Source of the DNA: CAYLJJ01 sp964384025
GTDB lineage: Bacteria; Myxococcota_A; Bradymonadia; UBA7976; UBA1532
Length of the DNA stretch: 34,579 nt
Assembly: GCA_964384025.1 (NCBI GenBank)
Contig: CAYLJJ010000077.1
Span: 1 to 34,579 of the forward strand
Direction: 5' to 3'
The position numbers and the translations under genes were made by a program. The notes under the pieces are model-generated. The model was given only the letters and a program-made list of their open reading frames with translations. It did no database searches and was not told the origin of the DNA. Shown here one piece after another: positions 1 to 8,565 of the stretch; within the stretch, counting starts at the first letter, position 1; each line of letters starts with the position of its first letter.

Positions 1-1
1 C

Positions 2-109
2 GTCGGTGGTGAAGCGGGCGTCGGCGGTGAAGCGGGTGTCGGCGGTGAAGCAGGCGTCGGTGGTGAAGCGGGCATCGGTGGTGAAGCAGGTGTTGGCGGT
101 GAAGCGGGT
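2..109 (+). repeat. 18-bp coding tandem repeat (VGGEAG)x6
   Basis: Six consecutive 18-nt units encode V/I-G-G-E-A-G, differing only at synonymous third positions (ggt/ggc, gcg/gca) and one Val-to-Ile change. The array touches the window edge and probably continues upstream. It forms a Gly-rich linker before the 4-Cys repeats. Confidence 0.9.
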
Positions 110-3100
110 GTTATCCCTCTCCCTGATTGCGAAGATGGCGTTCGACAGCGGCGCTCCTGCGGCTTAAATGCTCGTGGTGAGCAGAGACGGGAGTGTATTG
201 AGGGCTTTTGGACAGACTGGAGTCGTTGTGAAGATCCTGACGATTGCCTTGATGGTGAGGAGCGAACCTCCCCTTGCGGCTTGACCGGACAGGGTAGACA
301 GCTGAGCCTCTGTGAAGAGGGAGCTTGGGGAGAGTGGAGAGAATGCAGCGATCTTTCAGAGTGTATTGAGGGTGCTACAGAGCGCCAGATCTGCGGCCTC
401 AACGAACGAGGGCAGAGGAGTCGACATTGTCAAGAGGGTCACTGGCTGGAGTTCTCAGCGTGTGAAGATCCCGATGAGTGTCTTGACGCTGAAGAGGAGC
501 AGGCCAGCTGCGGGATCGCCAATCACGGGAGCCTCTTCCGCCTCTGCACTGCGGGGAGTTGGGGAGAGTGGGGTCCCTGTGATGATCCTGACCGAGAGTG
601 CAGCGAAGGCGCTCAGGAGGAGGTTCCCTGTGGTATCAACCGTAGAGGGCTCCAACACCATGACTGCATTGAAGGGCGTTGGGGGCCCTTCTCTGAGTGT
701 GAAGACTCCGATCTTTGCGTAGATGACTCCAGTGAGCAGGAGCGCTGTGGCCTCAACGATAATGGGATCTCCAGCAGGCTCTGCCTTGAGGGAGCCTGGA
801 GAGAGTGGAGCAGCTGCGAGGATCCCGATGAGTGCTTGAATGGAGAGGAGCAGTCAGAGGCTTGTGAAGGGGTCTCCGCTGAACATACTCGAAGCTGTGT
901 AGCTGGGCGCTGGTCTGGTTGGAGCGCCTGTGAGGAGCTTCCACCCCCTGAGAGCTGTGAAGCCTACTGTGCGCTTGTTCGGCAGCGCTGCCCTGCTCTC
1001 TGGCCCTCTATATCTGCCTGCTTAAACAGCTGCGAGGCGCTCCCCAGAGAGGGCACAGGCGATACCTTCAGCTGTCGAGCTCAGGCGGCGCTGCGCGCTG
1101 AGATAGATCCAAGCGCCTGTATTGAGGCGGGGCCTCTTGGAGGTGAGCTCTGTGCTCTCAATCAACACATAGAGCCCGACAGCCGAGAGCAAGCTGTCCG
1201 CTTGCGTTTTAAGGAAGGGATCAGTCGGATCCTCTTCGAGCTGGATCCTGGGGACGAGGATTGGTTTATTTTTGGCCTCAGTGGCCCAACAGATACAATC
1301 ATTCTGACCCACGCGCTTGATAATCCCCTGAGCTGCAATGGAGCTGACGTGTTCCTAGATCTCTTCCCCAATTCCAGCGCCGAGACAGAGATCCGCGATG
1401 AGAACGATGGTCCTGGAGATTGTGCCCGTTTGATCCCGGCCTCCGATCCAGGGGTCGCGGGTCTGGGTCGGGGACAGCATCTTATCCGGGTGAGCAATGT
1501 ACGCGACAGCAGCAGCGGTCCTCTGATCCTCTATGTTCGAGTAACCACGCCGCTGGCGGTAGGTGAAGCTTGTGGCACAGGCCCAGAGCGCTGTGAGCCT
1601 CTGGCTTACTGTGATGGAGAGCTTTGTGTCCCTTCGATCTGTGGAGATGGTGAACGCCAACCCAATGAAGCCTGTGATGATGGCAATGATGATCCTGGAG
1701 ATGGCTGCGAATCTTGTGAGCTGATCCCTTTGCCGATCGGCGCCCCCTGTCACCCTGGGCTGATCTGTGAAGAGGAGGGGCGTTGTGATAATGAGCTGCG
1801 GCGCTGTGTCTCTGGGAGCTGTGGGGACCATTTTCTTGATCAAGGTGAGGAGTGTGACGATGGCAACAATACAGCAGGGGATGACTGCGACGCCCTCTGC
1901 CAGACGGAGGTTGAGGGAGTCAGGGCTCAGGAACCTGATGGTCTTGAGCAGCCCAATGAGCTGATCTTCGATGAAGAGGGCCACGCCGATATGCTCTTCC
2001 TCCTCGATGAGAATGATGAGGATTGGTTCCACTTTCGCTTAGAGCAGCGGGTGGATCTCTCCATCCAAACCAACTCTTGGCGCTTGGATGGCAGCTGTGG
2101 TGGAGATGACACCATCTTAGACTGGTATGACGCAGATCGACAGGTGCTCGCTCATAACGATGATCGCGTTGATCGAGGGGATCGCTGCTCCCATATTGCG
2201 CCTCATCAGGGGCGGCCCACGGTGGGGGTTGAACCTGGAGATTACTTTGTCCGCGTGAGCAGCTTCCACGGAGAGCGCAGCAGCCTCCTCTGGCTCAACC
2301 TCCAGATCTGGCCCAGCCTCCAGGAGGGTGATCCCTGTATACCTGGAGAGTTGATCCACCCCTGTATCCCTGAGACTTTCTGCGATGATCGCCTTGAGGA
2401 GCCGGTCTGCTTGGCTCATCGCTGTGGAGATGGGCTGGTTGGACTGGGAGAGGAGTGTGATGACCAAAATGAGGAGCCTGGAGATGGCTGTGCCCTCTGC
2501 CTCAATGTTCCGATCTTATTGGGCTTCCCCTGTGATATCGGCGCTGCTTTCCGCTGTGAAGAGAACGCCTTCTGTGATGAGGAGTTGGAGGAGCCCATCT
2601 GCGTTGCTCACCTCTGTGGAGATGGTTTGATTGGACCTGGGGAGGATTGTGATGATGGCGATGGATTGGATGGGAATGGCTGTAATACTCGCTGTCAACT
2701 TCAACCGACAAACTTGGAGCCTGACAGCTTCGAAGAGCCCCATGAGCTGATCTTTGATGAGGAGGGCTTCGCTCGTATCGTCTTCCAGCTCAAGCCAGTA
2801 GGGGATGAGGATTGGTTCCACTTTGAGCTGCCCGAGGCTCAGCGCATCAGTATAGAGCTGATCGATCTGAGCCTTGATGGTTGCGCGGGGGATCCCTATC
2901 TCTTTCTTCTGGACGAGCAGGGAGAGGAGTGGGTTGTAGATGACGACGATGGACAGGGTCTCTGCCCTCGTTTGGGGCCAGAGCGAGACTTGGAGATCAA
3001 CCCCCTCTTGGCGGGGAGCTGGTATCTCAAGATTCGCCACTACAGCCTGGACTATCCTCGCGAAGTAGGCGCCAACTGGATCATTTTGCGCATCCTGGAT

Positions 3101-5254
3101 GACCTCCAGACTGGCGATCCCTGTATCCCTGGTGACCTAGAAGAGAGCTGCCCCGAAGGCAGCTACTGTCCCGAAGAGGAGGGGCCTTCGCTCTGCACCC
3201 AACACAGCTGTGGCGATGGAGTGATCGGCCCTGAGGAGGAGTGCGACGATGGCAACGAAGATGAGAGCGATGGCTGTGATCAACGCTGTGAGTTTATCCC
3301 CATCCTCGAGGGCAGCCCCTGCATTCCAGGGGATCTCAATATGAGCTGCGTTGAGAGCGCCTTCTGTGATCAGGAGCAGGAGCCTCCCAGCTGTCAGCCC
3401 CATGTATGTGGGGATCAACTCTTGGCTCCAGAGGAGCAGTGTGACGACGGCAATGATGATCGCGAAGATGGCTGCCATCTCTGCCGCTTTACCCCCTTTA
3501 ATGGAGAGCTAGAGCCAGATGATTTTGACAAGAGCTACACCCTGAGCTTTGACGATCAGGGTTTTAGCCATGTGGTCTACGAGATCGAAGTTGGGGAGCG
3601 AGACTTCTTCTCTTTCCAGTTAGAGAGCGACGCCAGTCTCCGGATTGAGATCACAGATCTAGATATTGAGCGCTGTGAGGCGGGAGATGCTCGATTCTTC
3701 CTCTACCGCTTAGGAGCGTTCGAGGAGCCCATCGCTGGGGATGATGATGATGGGATACGAACCTGTCCCATGTTGAATCCTGAGAGAGATCCAAGCCTCG
3801 CTCCCTTGGCCGCAGGTGAGTATCTCCTGCTCGTTGAGGCTTACAATCCGGCTCGTGAGATCGGCGCTCAGCATCTACGCCTCTGGATGGAACCAACGAT
3901 CCCTCTTGGAGAGCCCTGCAACCCCCACGATCCAGAGCAGTATTGTCCTCTGGGGGCCTTCTGCGATCCTCGGCTCCCAGAGCCGGTCTGCGCTGAGCAC
4001 CTCTGTGGTGATGGCATCCGCGCACCCGATGAAGAGTGTGATGATGCTGATGAAGATGATGAGGATGGCTGCACTCGCGACTGTCTCATCGCTCCCCTGG
4101 GCGAGGGACAGCTCTGTACTCCTGAGCACCCCACTTTTGTATGTGTTGAGGGCAGCTTCTGTAATGAGGAGGAGGAGCCCTCTCGTTGTCGTGTAGCGCG
4201 CTGTGGAGATGGTATTCTTGATCCTATTGAGGGCTGTGATGACGGCAACCTGGAGAGTGGAGATGGATGCAGCGCCGATTGCCAACGGGAGGCTCAGGAG
4301 CTGGGAGAGGGCGGAAACTTTGAGGGACAGTTGCCTCCCAACCGTGGCGATCGCTACACCCTGCGGTTGGAGCATGCCTCCTTTGCTTCATTTGAGACTG
4401 AGGGTGGTGAGCCCTGCCCTGATACTCTGTTGATCCTCTATGTGGATGAGGAGGGGGAGTGGGTTGAATGGGGCTATGACAACAGCTCAGGGCGGGGACA
4501 GTGCTCTCTTTTGGAGCGAGAATTGCCCCCAGGTGAGTATCTACTCATCGTCGAGGGAGACGCTGGACAGGCCATTGAACACTACAGCCTTCGAGCCTCT
4601 TTTAGCCTCCTGGGAGAGGCGGGAGAGCCCTGCGACAGAGCCGAGCGAGACGCCTGTCTGGGTGAGCTGATCTGTCGTATGACAGAGGAGGAGGGGCAGG
4701 GCCTCTGTGGCACCCTCTACTCCATCCCCCCCCCGCGTCCAGAGCGGGAGCCCAATGAACTCTCTGAGGAGGCCAACCTTCTCAGCCCTGAGTGGAGCAT
4801 CTTCGCCCATCTGGATATCGAGCCTCCCGATCTCTTTGATCTCTTCCGTGTGGAGCTGTCCCAAGATAGCTTTGTGCGCATCTTCACTCATATCGGAGAT
4901 GGAAGTTGTGGAGAGATCGATACACGTATCTATCGTGTCGATCGTCAACTCTTAGACACCTTCGGAGAGGCAGAAGCGCTTGGATATGAGAATCGCTTGG
5001 CGATGAACGACGATATTTCCCTCCCAAACGATCTTCGATGTAGTCTCTTAGAGGAGTCTCTGCTCGCGGGAGAGCATCTCTATCTCGTAGATGAATACCA
5101 ACGAAATGCAGCGATTGAATATCAGATCACGGTCAACATTCTGCCATTTTTGGCTGTAGGAGAACGATGTGACCCTGCTGGGCTTCAGGGTCGCTGTCAG
5201 CCTGAACTGACCTGTGAAGATCTTGATGGAAACGGTGATGGGAATTGCCAATAG
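2..5254 (+). CDS. Giant secreted Cys-rich repeat protein (TSR-like / PPC-like / DUF4215), 5' end missing
   Basis: The frame is open from base 2, so the N-terminus and any signal peptide lie outside the window; 1750 residues are visible. In order: six VGGEAG units; about seven ~40-residue units with four Cys and a W-x-x-W (or W-x-x-F) motif such as GAWGEWRECS (visible residues ~41-318), resembling thrombospondin type 1 repeats; a short helical Cys segment (CEAYCALVRQRC, ~319-345); then six PPC-like beta modules (starts such as EPDGLEQPNELIF) alternating with eight CGDG...CDDGN motifs of the DUF4215 / myxobacterial Cys-rich type; and a Cys-rich tail ending in GNGDGNCQ. The protein is strongly acidic. 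All recognised modules are extracellular, so a surface or secreted adhesive role is inferred. A paralogous N-terminal architecture starts at 33495. The exact function is unknown. Confidence 0.92.
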   Translation, partial: VGGEAGVGGEAGVGGEAGVGGEAGIGGEAGVGGEAGVIPLPDCEDGVRQRRSCGLNARGEQRRECIEGFWTDWSRCEDPDDCLDGEERTSPCGLTGQGRQLSLCEEGAWGEWRECSDLSECIEGATERQICGLNERGQRSRHCQEGHWLEFSACEDPDECLDAEEEQASCGIANHGSLFRLCTAGSWGEWGPCDDPDRECSEGAQEEVPCGINRRGLQHHDCIEGRWGPFSECEDSDLCVDDSSEQERCGLNDNGISSRLCLEGAWREWSSCEDPDECLNGEEQSEACEGVSAEHTRSCVAGRWSGWSACEELPPPESCEAYCALVRQRCPALWPSISACLNSCEALPREGTGDTFSCRAQAALRAEIDPSACIEAGPLGGELCALNQHIEPDSREQAVRLRFKEGISRILFELDPGDEDWFIFGLSGPTDTIILTHALDNPLSCNGADVFLDLFPNSSAETEIRDENDGPGDCARLIPASDPGVAGLGRGQHLIRVSNVRDSSSGPLILYVRVTTPLAVGEACGTGPERCEPLAYCDGELCVPSICGDGERQPNEACDDGNDDPGDGCESCELIPLPIGAPCHPGLICEEEGRCDNELRRCVSGSCGDHFLDQGEECDDGNNTAGDDCDALCQTEVEGVRAQEPDGLEQPNELIFDEEGHADMLFLLDENDEDWFHFRLEQRVDLSIQTNSWRLDGSCGGDDTILDWYDADRQVLAHNDDRVDRGDRCSHIAPHQGRPTVGVEPGDYFVRVSSFHGERSSLLWLNLQIWPSLQEGDPCIPGELIHPCIPETFCDDRLEEPVCLAHRCGDGLVGLGEECDDQNEEPGDGCALCLNVPILLGFPCDIGAAFRCEENAFCDEELEEPICVAHLCGDGLIGPGEDCDDGDGLDGNGCNTRCQLQPTNLEPDSFEEPHELIFDEEGFARIVFQLKPVGDEDWFHFELPEAQRISIELIDLSLDGCAGDPYLFLLDEQGEEWVVDDDDGQGLCPRLGPERDLEINPLLAGSWYLKIRHYSLDYPREVGANWIILRILDDLQTGDPCIPGDLEESCPEGSYCPEEEGPSLCTQHSCGDGVIGPEEECDDGNEDESDGCDQRCEFIPILEGSPCIPGDLNMSCVESAFCDQEQEPPSCQPHVCGDQLLAPEEQCDDGNDDREDGCHLCRFTPFNGELEPDDFDKSYTLSFDDQGFSHVVYEIEVGERDFFSFQLESDASLRIEITDLDIERCEAGDARFFLYRLGAFEEPIAGDDDDGIRTCPMLNPERDPSLAPLAAGEYLLLVEAYNPAREIGAQHLRLWMEPTIPLGEPCNPHDPEQYCPLGAFCDPRLPEPVCAEHLCGDGIRAPDEECDDADEDDEDGCTRDCLIAPLGEGQLCTPEHPTFVCVEGSFCNEEEEPSRCRVARCGDGILDPIEGCDDGNLESGDGCSADCQREAQELGEGGNFEGQLPPNRGDRYTLRLEHASFASFETEGGEPCPDTLLILYVDEEGEWVEWGYDNSSGRGQCSLLERELPPGEYLLIVEGDAGQAIEHYSLRASFSLLGEAGEPCDRAERDACLGELICRMTEEEGQGLCGTLYSIPPPRPEREPNELSEEANLLSPEWSIFAHLDIEPPDLFDLFRVELSQDSFVRIFTHIGDGSCGEIDTRIYRVDRQLLDTFGEAEALGYENRLAMNDDISLPNDLRCSLLEESLLAGEHLYLVDEYQRNAAIEYQITVNILPFLAVGERCDPAGLQGRCQPELTCEDLDGNGDGNCQ

Positions 5255-5290
5255 TTTTCATCTGATATTCAATTTGCTGAATTGGCATTT
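5246..5290 (+). terminator. Weak candidate terminator after the first gene
   Basis: TGCCAAT (5246-5252) is complementary to ATTGGCA (5281-5287) and is followed by a T-rich run (TTTATTT). The stem is only 7 bp and AT-rich, the loop is long (28 nt) and it includes the stop codon, so this is a tentative call. Confidence 0.25.
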
Positions 5291-5560
5291 ATTTCAGTCC
5301 AATTAAGAAAGAATAGAGGCCGAATAAAGGCCACCATCGATTTTCGAGAAAACCAGATCAGCGACTCTCATGTTTCCCAGATATAAGCACGATCAGAAGA
5401 TCCTCGTGCGAGAGCAGAAGAAAATTTGAGCCCAGCGATCAGCAAAAAGGCTGGTCTCTGATCTCTCTGGTTTTGAGCCTCAGGGTTTGGGCTGTGAGAT
5501 CTCTTCCCGTCTCTAGAAGGGGACGGTATAAAGTCTCGAACTTCAGACGCGAGGTAAGAG
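5255..5560. other. Intergenic region, 306 nt, no gene seen
   Basis: The first ~120 nt are clearly richer in A+T than the flanking genes. No ORF with a convincing start and no tRNA-like fold was found. A TATAAA hexamer at 5527-5532 lies 34 nt from the next start codon, but no good -35 partner is visible (TTCCCG at 5504-5509 is poor). A small inverted repeat, CCGTC / GACGG, lies just upstream of the hexamer. The region probably carries the promoter of the 5561 operon. Confidence 0.5.
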
Positions 5561-7717
5561 ATGCGGGCGCTGTTTCAAGAGGTCGCTCGGATCTGGGCGG
5601 AGTCCAAGAGGGTGCTGCTCGTCGAGGGCTCCTTTGAGGATATCGAGATCCTAGCCCAGATCCCAGTCAAGGAGCTGATTGTGATCAGCGCCGCAGCAGA
5701 TCCAGACGCTCCCCCCGGTGAGACCGCTACGGGTGCTAAATTTCGTATCCGAGTAGACTGGGCTGAGGCACGCAACTCCAAGGATCTGATCCTGGATCCA
5801 GAAGGGATCGCACCTCCAGAGGAGGTTCAACGTGTCCTTAAGAAGCGCGGGATCTACCTCTCCCTGAGCAAAACTCCCGCTTGGCAGAAGCTTCCAGAGC
5901 AGCTTGAGTGCCCCTCTGTGCGGGGTGGACTCTGGGCTCTGAACCTGCCCCAGCCCTTCCCCAAACTACCTGAGCAGGGTCCCAGCCTCTTTTTGGCGGG
6001 AAAAACTCCCCCTATTGCGCCCTCCGCAGGGCTTCTAGAACCGAAGCACTCTTCTGAGAATTCAGAAGAGTTGGAGAGTCTTAAAGAGGAGCTGGAGAGG
6101 CTTCGAGTTCTGGAGCAACAGGGCGCAGAGAAGCAGGAGCAGAGGGAAAGCCTCGAGCGTGCTTTCCAAGAACTAGAGACCTCCTTTGGCTCTGTACGCG
6201 CAGATCGTGATCGTCTTCAGGAAGAGAGTGAGACGCTTAAAGCGACTGAGGTCCAGGTTGGAGAGGAGTTTTTGGCCCTGGAGGCTCAACTCAAGGATGT
6301 TCAAGCTCAACTCAAGAAAGCCAAGGAGCGAAGCGAAGCTCAAGAGAGCCAGTTGGAGCAGGCTCAAACGCAATACGAAGCTCAGAATGCTCAGCTAAAG
6401 AGTCTGAAAGCTCAAGCTCAAGAGCAGCTTAAAGCGGCCGAAGTTCAGGCTCAAAAGCAACTTAAGGCGGTTGAGATTCAGGCCCAAGAGCAGCTTAAAG
6501 CGGCCGAAGTTCAGGCTCAAAAGCAACTTAAGGCGGTTGAGATTCAGGCCCAAGAGCAGCTTAAAGCGGCTGAAATTCAGGCTCAAAAGCAGCTCGAAGT
6601 GGCTACAACCCAGGCTCAAAAACAGAGAGAGGCTCTAGAAGCTCAACTTAAGGCGGCTGAGACTCAGACCCAGGAGCAGAGGGAGGCTGCACAGAGGGTT
6701 CAACGCGAACAGGCGAAGGATCTGGAGAGTCAAACGCTCCAGCTCAAGAGCCAGGGAGAGGAGCTGACCAACCTCAAGGGAGAGCTCACAGAGCTGGAGC
6801 TTGAGTTTACTCAGGTCAGGGATGAGTTGGCAGAGCGCCGTGTCGCTGATCGCCGCGTGGACCAGATCGAGTCGCGCTTCACCAGCGCTCGAGATGAGAT
6901 GACCGAGGAGGTGCACTCTCTCAGAGCACGCCTTAGAGCTGTCGAGGGTCCCGCTGCTGATCGAGATTGTCTGGCTCAAGAGCGGGATGCCGCGCTTAAG
7001 GCGGGGAGGCTGGTAATGGAGCAGTTCTGCCGCTCTATGGTTGAGCTGGTTGGCTGGCCCTCAGAGGTCCCACCGCCGCCCACAGATCCTGCTGCCGAAG
7101 CTTGGTTGGAGGCGGTGAGCGCAGCGGTCACTCGTGTGAGCGCCGCTCAAGAGCAGCTCAAGAAGGAGCAGAAAAGCTTACTTCAAGAGCGCTCTCAGCT
7201 TCAGCGAGGTATTCGAGAGAGAGATGAGGCCCTGAAGCTCCTAGAGGTAGAACGCGAAAACCTCAGCCCTCCCAGCTTGCCTCCAGCAGAGCCCTCAGCT
7301 CTGCTGGCACAGACCAAGATCTTAGAGCAGCTCCTTGAGCAGGAACGTGCTCTCCAACAGCAGACAGCTTTCCAACTTCAGCGCCTGGAGCAGAGCGCTG
7401 CTCAGATCATCAACGGGCATAAAGGCCAACGGGAGCAGCTTGGAAGGGCGCGTAGAGAGGCTGCGCTGGCTCGCTTGGAACGCGCCAGCGCTGAGGAGGA
7501 GATCGCGCGCCTTCGAGCAGAGCTGGGGCTCCGGGATCGGCACCAACTTGAGTTGGAGGCGATGCTTCAAGCCCATGCTCAGATGGAGAGCCTTTTGGCT
7601 CGCTCTCTGAGCAACGCTGAGGAGATCCGAGAGGAGGCGGAGAGCCGTCGCCGCTTGGCTGATGAGAACCTCGTGATCCTGCGAGCTGAGTTGGAACATC
7701 TCCGCGAAGGTCCATGA
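5561..7717 (+). CDS. Long coiled-coil protein with a degenerate methyltransferase-like N-terminal domain
   Basis: 718 residues. The ATG follows a good ribosome site (GAGGTAAGAG). Residues ~1-110 follow the strand/helix order of a class I SAM methyltransferase (RVLLVEGSF, ELIVIS, FRIRVDW, DLILDPEG, then VQRVLKKRGIYLSL), but the glycine-rich GxGxG loop is missing, so SAM binding is unlikely. A Pro-rich linker (~125-160) leads into a coiled coil (~164-490) rich in Glu, Gln, Lys and Ala that includes an 11-residue repeat (AQEQLKAAEVQ / AQKQLKAVEIQ). A short non-coil section with GWPSEVPPPP (~497) precedes a second coil (~520-715). There is no signal peptide or membrane segment, so it should be cytoplasmic. 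Its stop overlaps the next gene by 4 nt (ATGA), implying an operon with 7714 and 8565. A scaffold or cytoskeletal role is a guess; the assignment of the N-terminal fold is inference. Confidence 0.88.
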   Translation: MRALFQEVARIWAESKRVLLVEGSFEDIEILAQIPVKELIVISAAADPDAPPGETATGAKFRIRVDWAEARNSKDLILDPEGIAPPEEVQRVLKKRGIYLSLSKTPAWQKLPEQLECPSVRGGLWALNLPQPFPKLPEQGPSLFLAGKTPPIAPSAGLLEPKHSSENSEELESLKEELERLRVLEQQGAEKQEQRESLERAFQELETSFGSVRADRDRLQEESETLKATEVQVGEEFLALEAQLKDVQAQLKKAKERSEAQESQLEQAQTQYEAQNAQLKSLKAQAQEQLKAAEVQAQKQLKAVEIQAQEQLKAAEVQAQKQLKAVEIQAQEQLKAAEIQAQKQLEVATTQAQKQREALEAQLKAAETQTQEQREAAQRVQREQAKDLESQTLQLKSQGEELTNLKGELTELELEFTQVRDELAERRVADRRVDQIESRFTSARDEMTEEVHSLRARLRAVEGPAADRDCLAQERDAALKAGRLVMEQFCRSMVELVGWPSEVPPPPTDPAAEAWLEAVSAAVTRVSAAQEQLKKEQKSLLQERSQLQRGIRERDEALKLLEVERENLSPPSLPPAEPSALLAQTKILEQLLEQERALQQQTAFQLQRLEQSAAQIINGHKGQREQLGRARREAALARLERASAEEEIARLRAELGLRDRHQLELEAMLQAHAQMESLLARSLSNAEEIREEAESRRRLADENLVILRAELEHLREGP
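6419..6616 (+). repeat. 66-bp tandem repeat inside the coiled-coil gene
   Basis: Copies begin at 6419, 6485 and 6551. The first two are identical or nearly so over 66 nt; the third diverges toward its end. Each copy consists of two related 33-nt halves encoding 11 residues. Eleven residues match three coiled-coil turns (hendecad), so copies can be gained or lost without breaking the coil register. Confidence 0.88.
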
Positions 7718-8565
7718 GCCGCGCTCATCCTCGCTTCTTGAGCGCCCTGGGAAACCTCCTCTTGGGCGCTGCCCTCCTGCTCCTCTGCTTGGTTCTGGGT
7801 TTGGGTAGTCTCTACGCTTACAACAGCTTTCGTTTGGCGGAGCTGGAATCTGGACTCCATGAAATCATCGATCCCAGCCACCACCGACGCCTGACGACGA
7901 GCAGCCTGCATCGGATGGCGCTGGAGCGCTGTGTTGAGGAGGGCTTTCAGCTTGAGGCTGTTGAGATCTTGATCCGTTCAGGGGCGATCGCACGCAGATC
8001 TTCAGAGGGGCGGATCATGGTTCATGTGGGGCTGCGTCTCATCGCGGAGATTGAGACTCTGGGGCTCTTGAAGCGTAGGCTCTTAGAGGTAGAGGCTGAT
8101 TTTGAAGTAGAACCCTCCACGGTTGAGATCTCTACAGGTCCCTGGGGCCTGCTCAGTCTTGAAACCTCCTCTACGCACACATTTTCAAGGGGTAGAGACG
8201 ATATTCAGAGGATCTCTACACTGCTTGAAATCTATAAGTTGCAGCTTCAGCTGGAGCGGCGCTTAGGGACTGTTCGAGATCGACCCTTGATGCCCTTAAA
8301 GTCGGAGCGTCCCAGTGATTGGGCTGCACAGCTTAGCGCCTGGAGTCGAGAAGATTCTGAGCGCTGGTTCGGCGCTGGAGGGGGAAAGATCTTGAGGGCC
8401 TGGGCAAGGCTCCTCCAAAAACTCAGCGGCCTTCAAAAGCGAGCGATGACCGCGCCAGGGAGCCTCCATGCTCGACTTCCGCGTTACCAAACTCAACGTG
8501 ATCGCCTGATGCTGAGCCTTAAAGCCCAGCTTCGCTCAGCAGGCATCTATCTCAAGGATCTGTGA
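7714..8565 (+). CDS. Single-pass membrane protein of unknown function
   Basis: 283 residues. The ATG overlaps the stop of the preceding gene (ATGA) and GAAGG lies just upstream, so it is translationally coupled. A strongly hydrophobic segment at residues ~12-32 (LLLGAALLLLCLVLGLG) reads as a signal anchor; there is no lipobox and no clear signal peptidase site. The remaining ~250 residues look largely helical and charged, with no family I recognise. By the positive-inside rule (N-terminal MSRAHPR) the bulk should be outside the cytoplasm. The gene sits between a cytoplasmic coiled-coil protein and LarE. It could anchor the coiled-coil partner, but only gene order supports this. Confidence 0.82.
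   Translation: MSRAHPRFLSALGNLLLGAALLLLCLVLGLGSLYAYNSFRLAELESGLHEIIDPSHHRRLTTSSLHRMALERCVEEGFQLEAVEILIRSGAIARRSSEGRIMVHVGLRLIAEIETLGLLKRRLLEVEADFEVEPSTVEISTGPWGLLSLETSSTHTFSRGRDDIQRISTLLEIYKLQLQLERRLGTVRDRPLMPLKSERPSDWAAQLSAWSREDSERWFGAGGGKILRAWARLLQKLSGLQKRAMTAPGSLHARLPRYQTQRDRLMLSLKAQLRSAGIYLKDL

Noticed and set aside
1355..2032. 225-codon open frame on the minus strand
   Set aside because: It lies wholly inside the first large gene, antisense to well-conserved PPC/DUF4215 repeats, has no ribosome site and has a composition explained by the opposite strand.
6419..6616. CRISPR-like array
   Set aside because: The repeats are contiguous without unique spacers, are in frame and encode coiled-coil units. 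The same applies to the 18-bp arrays at 2-109 and 31835-31942.
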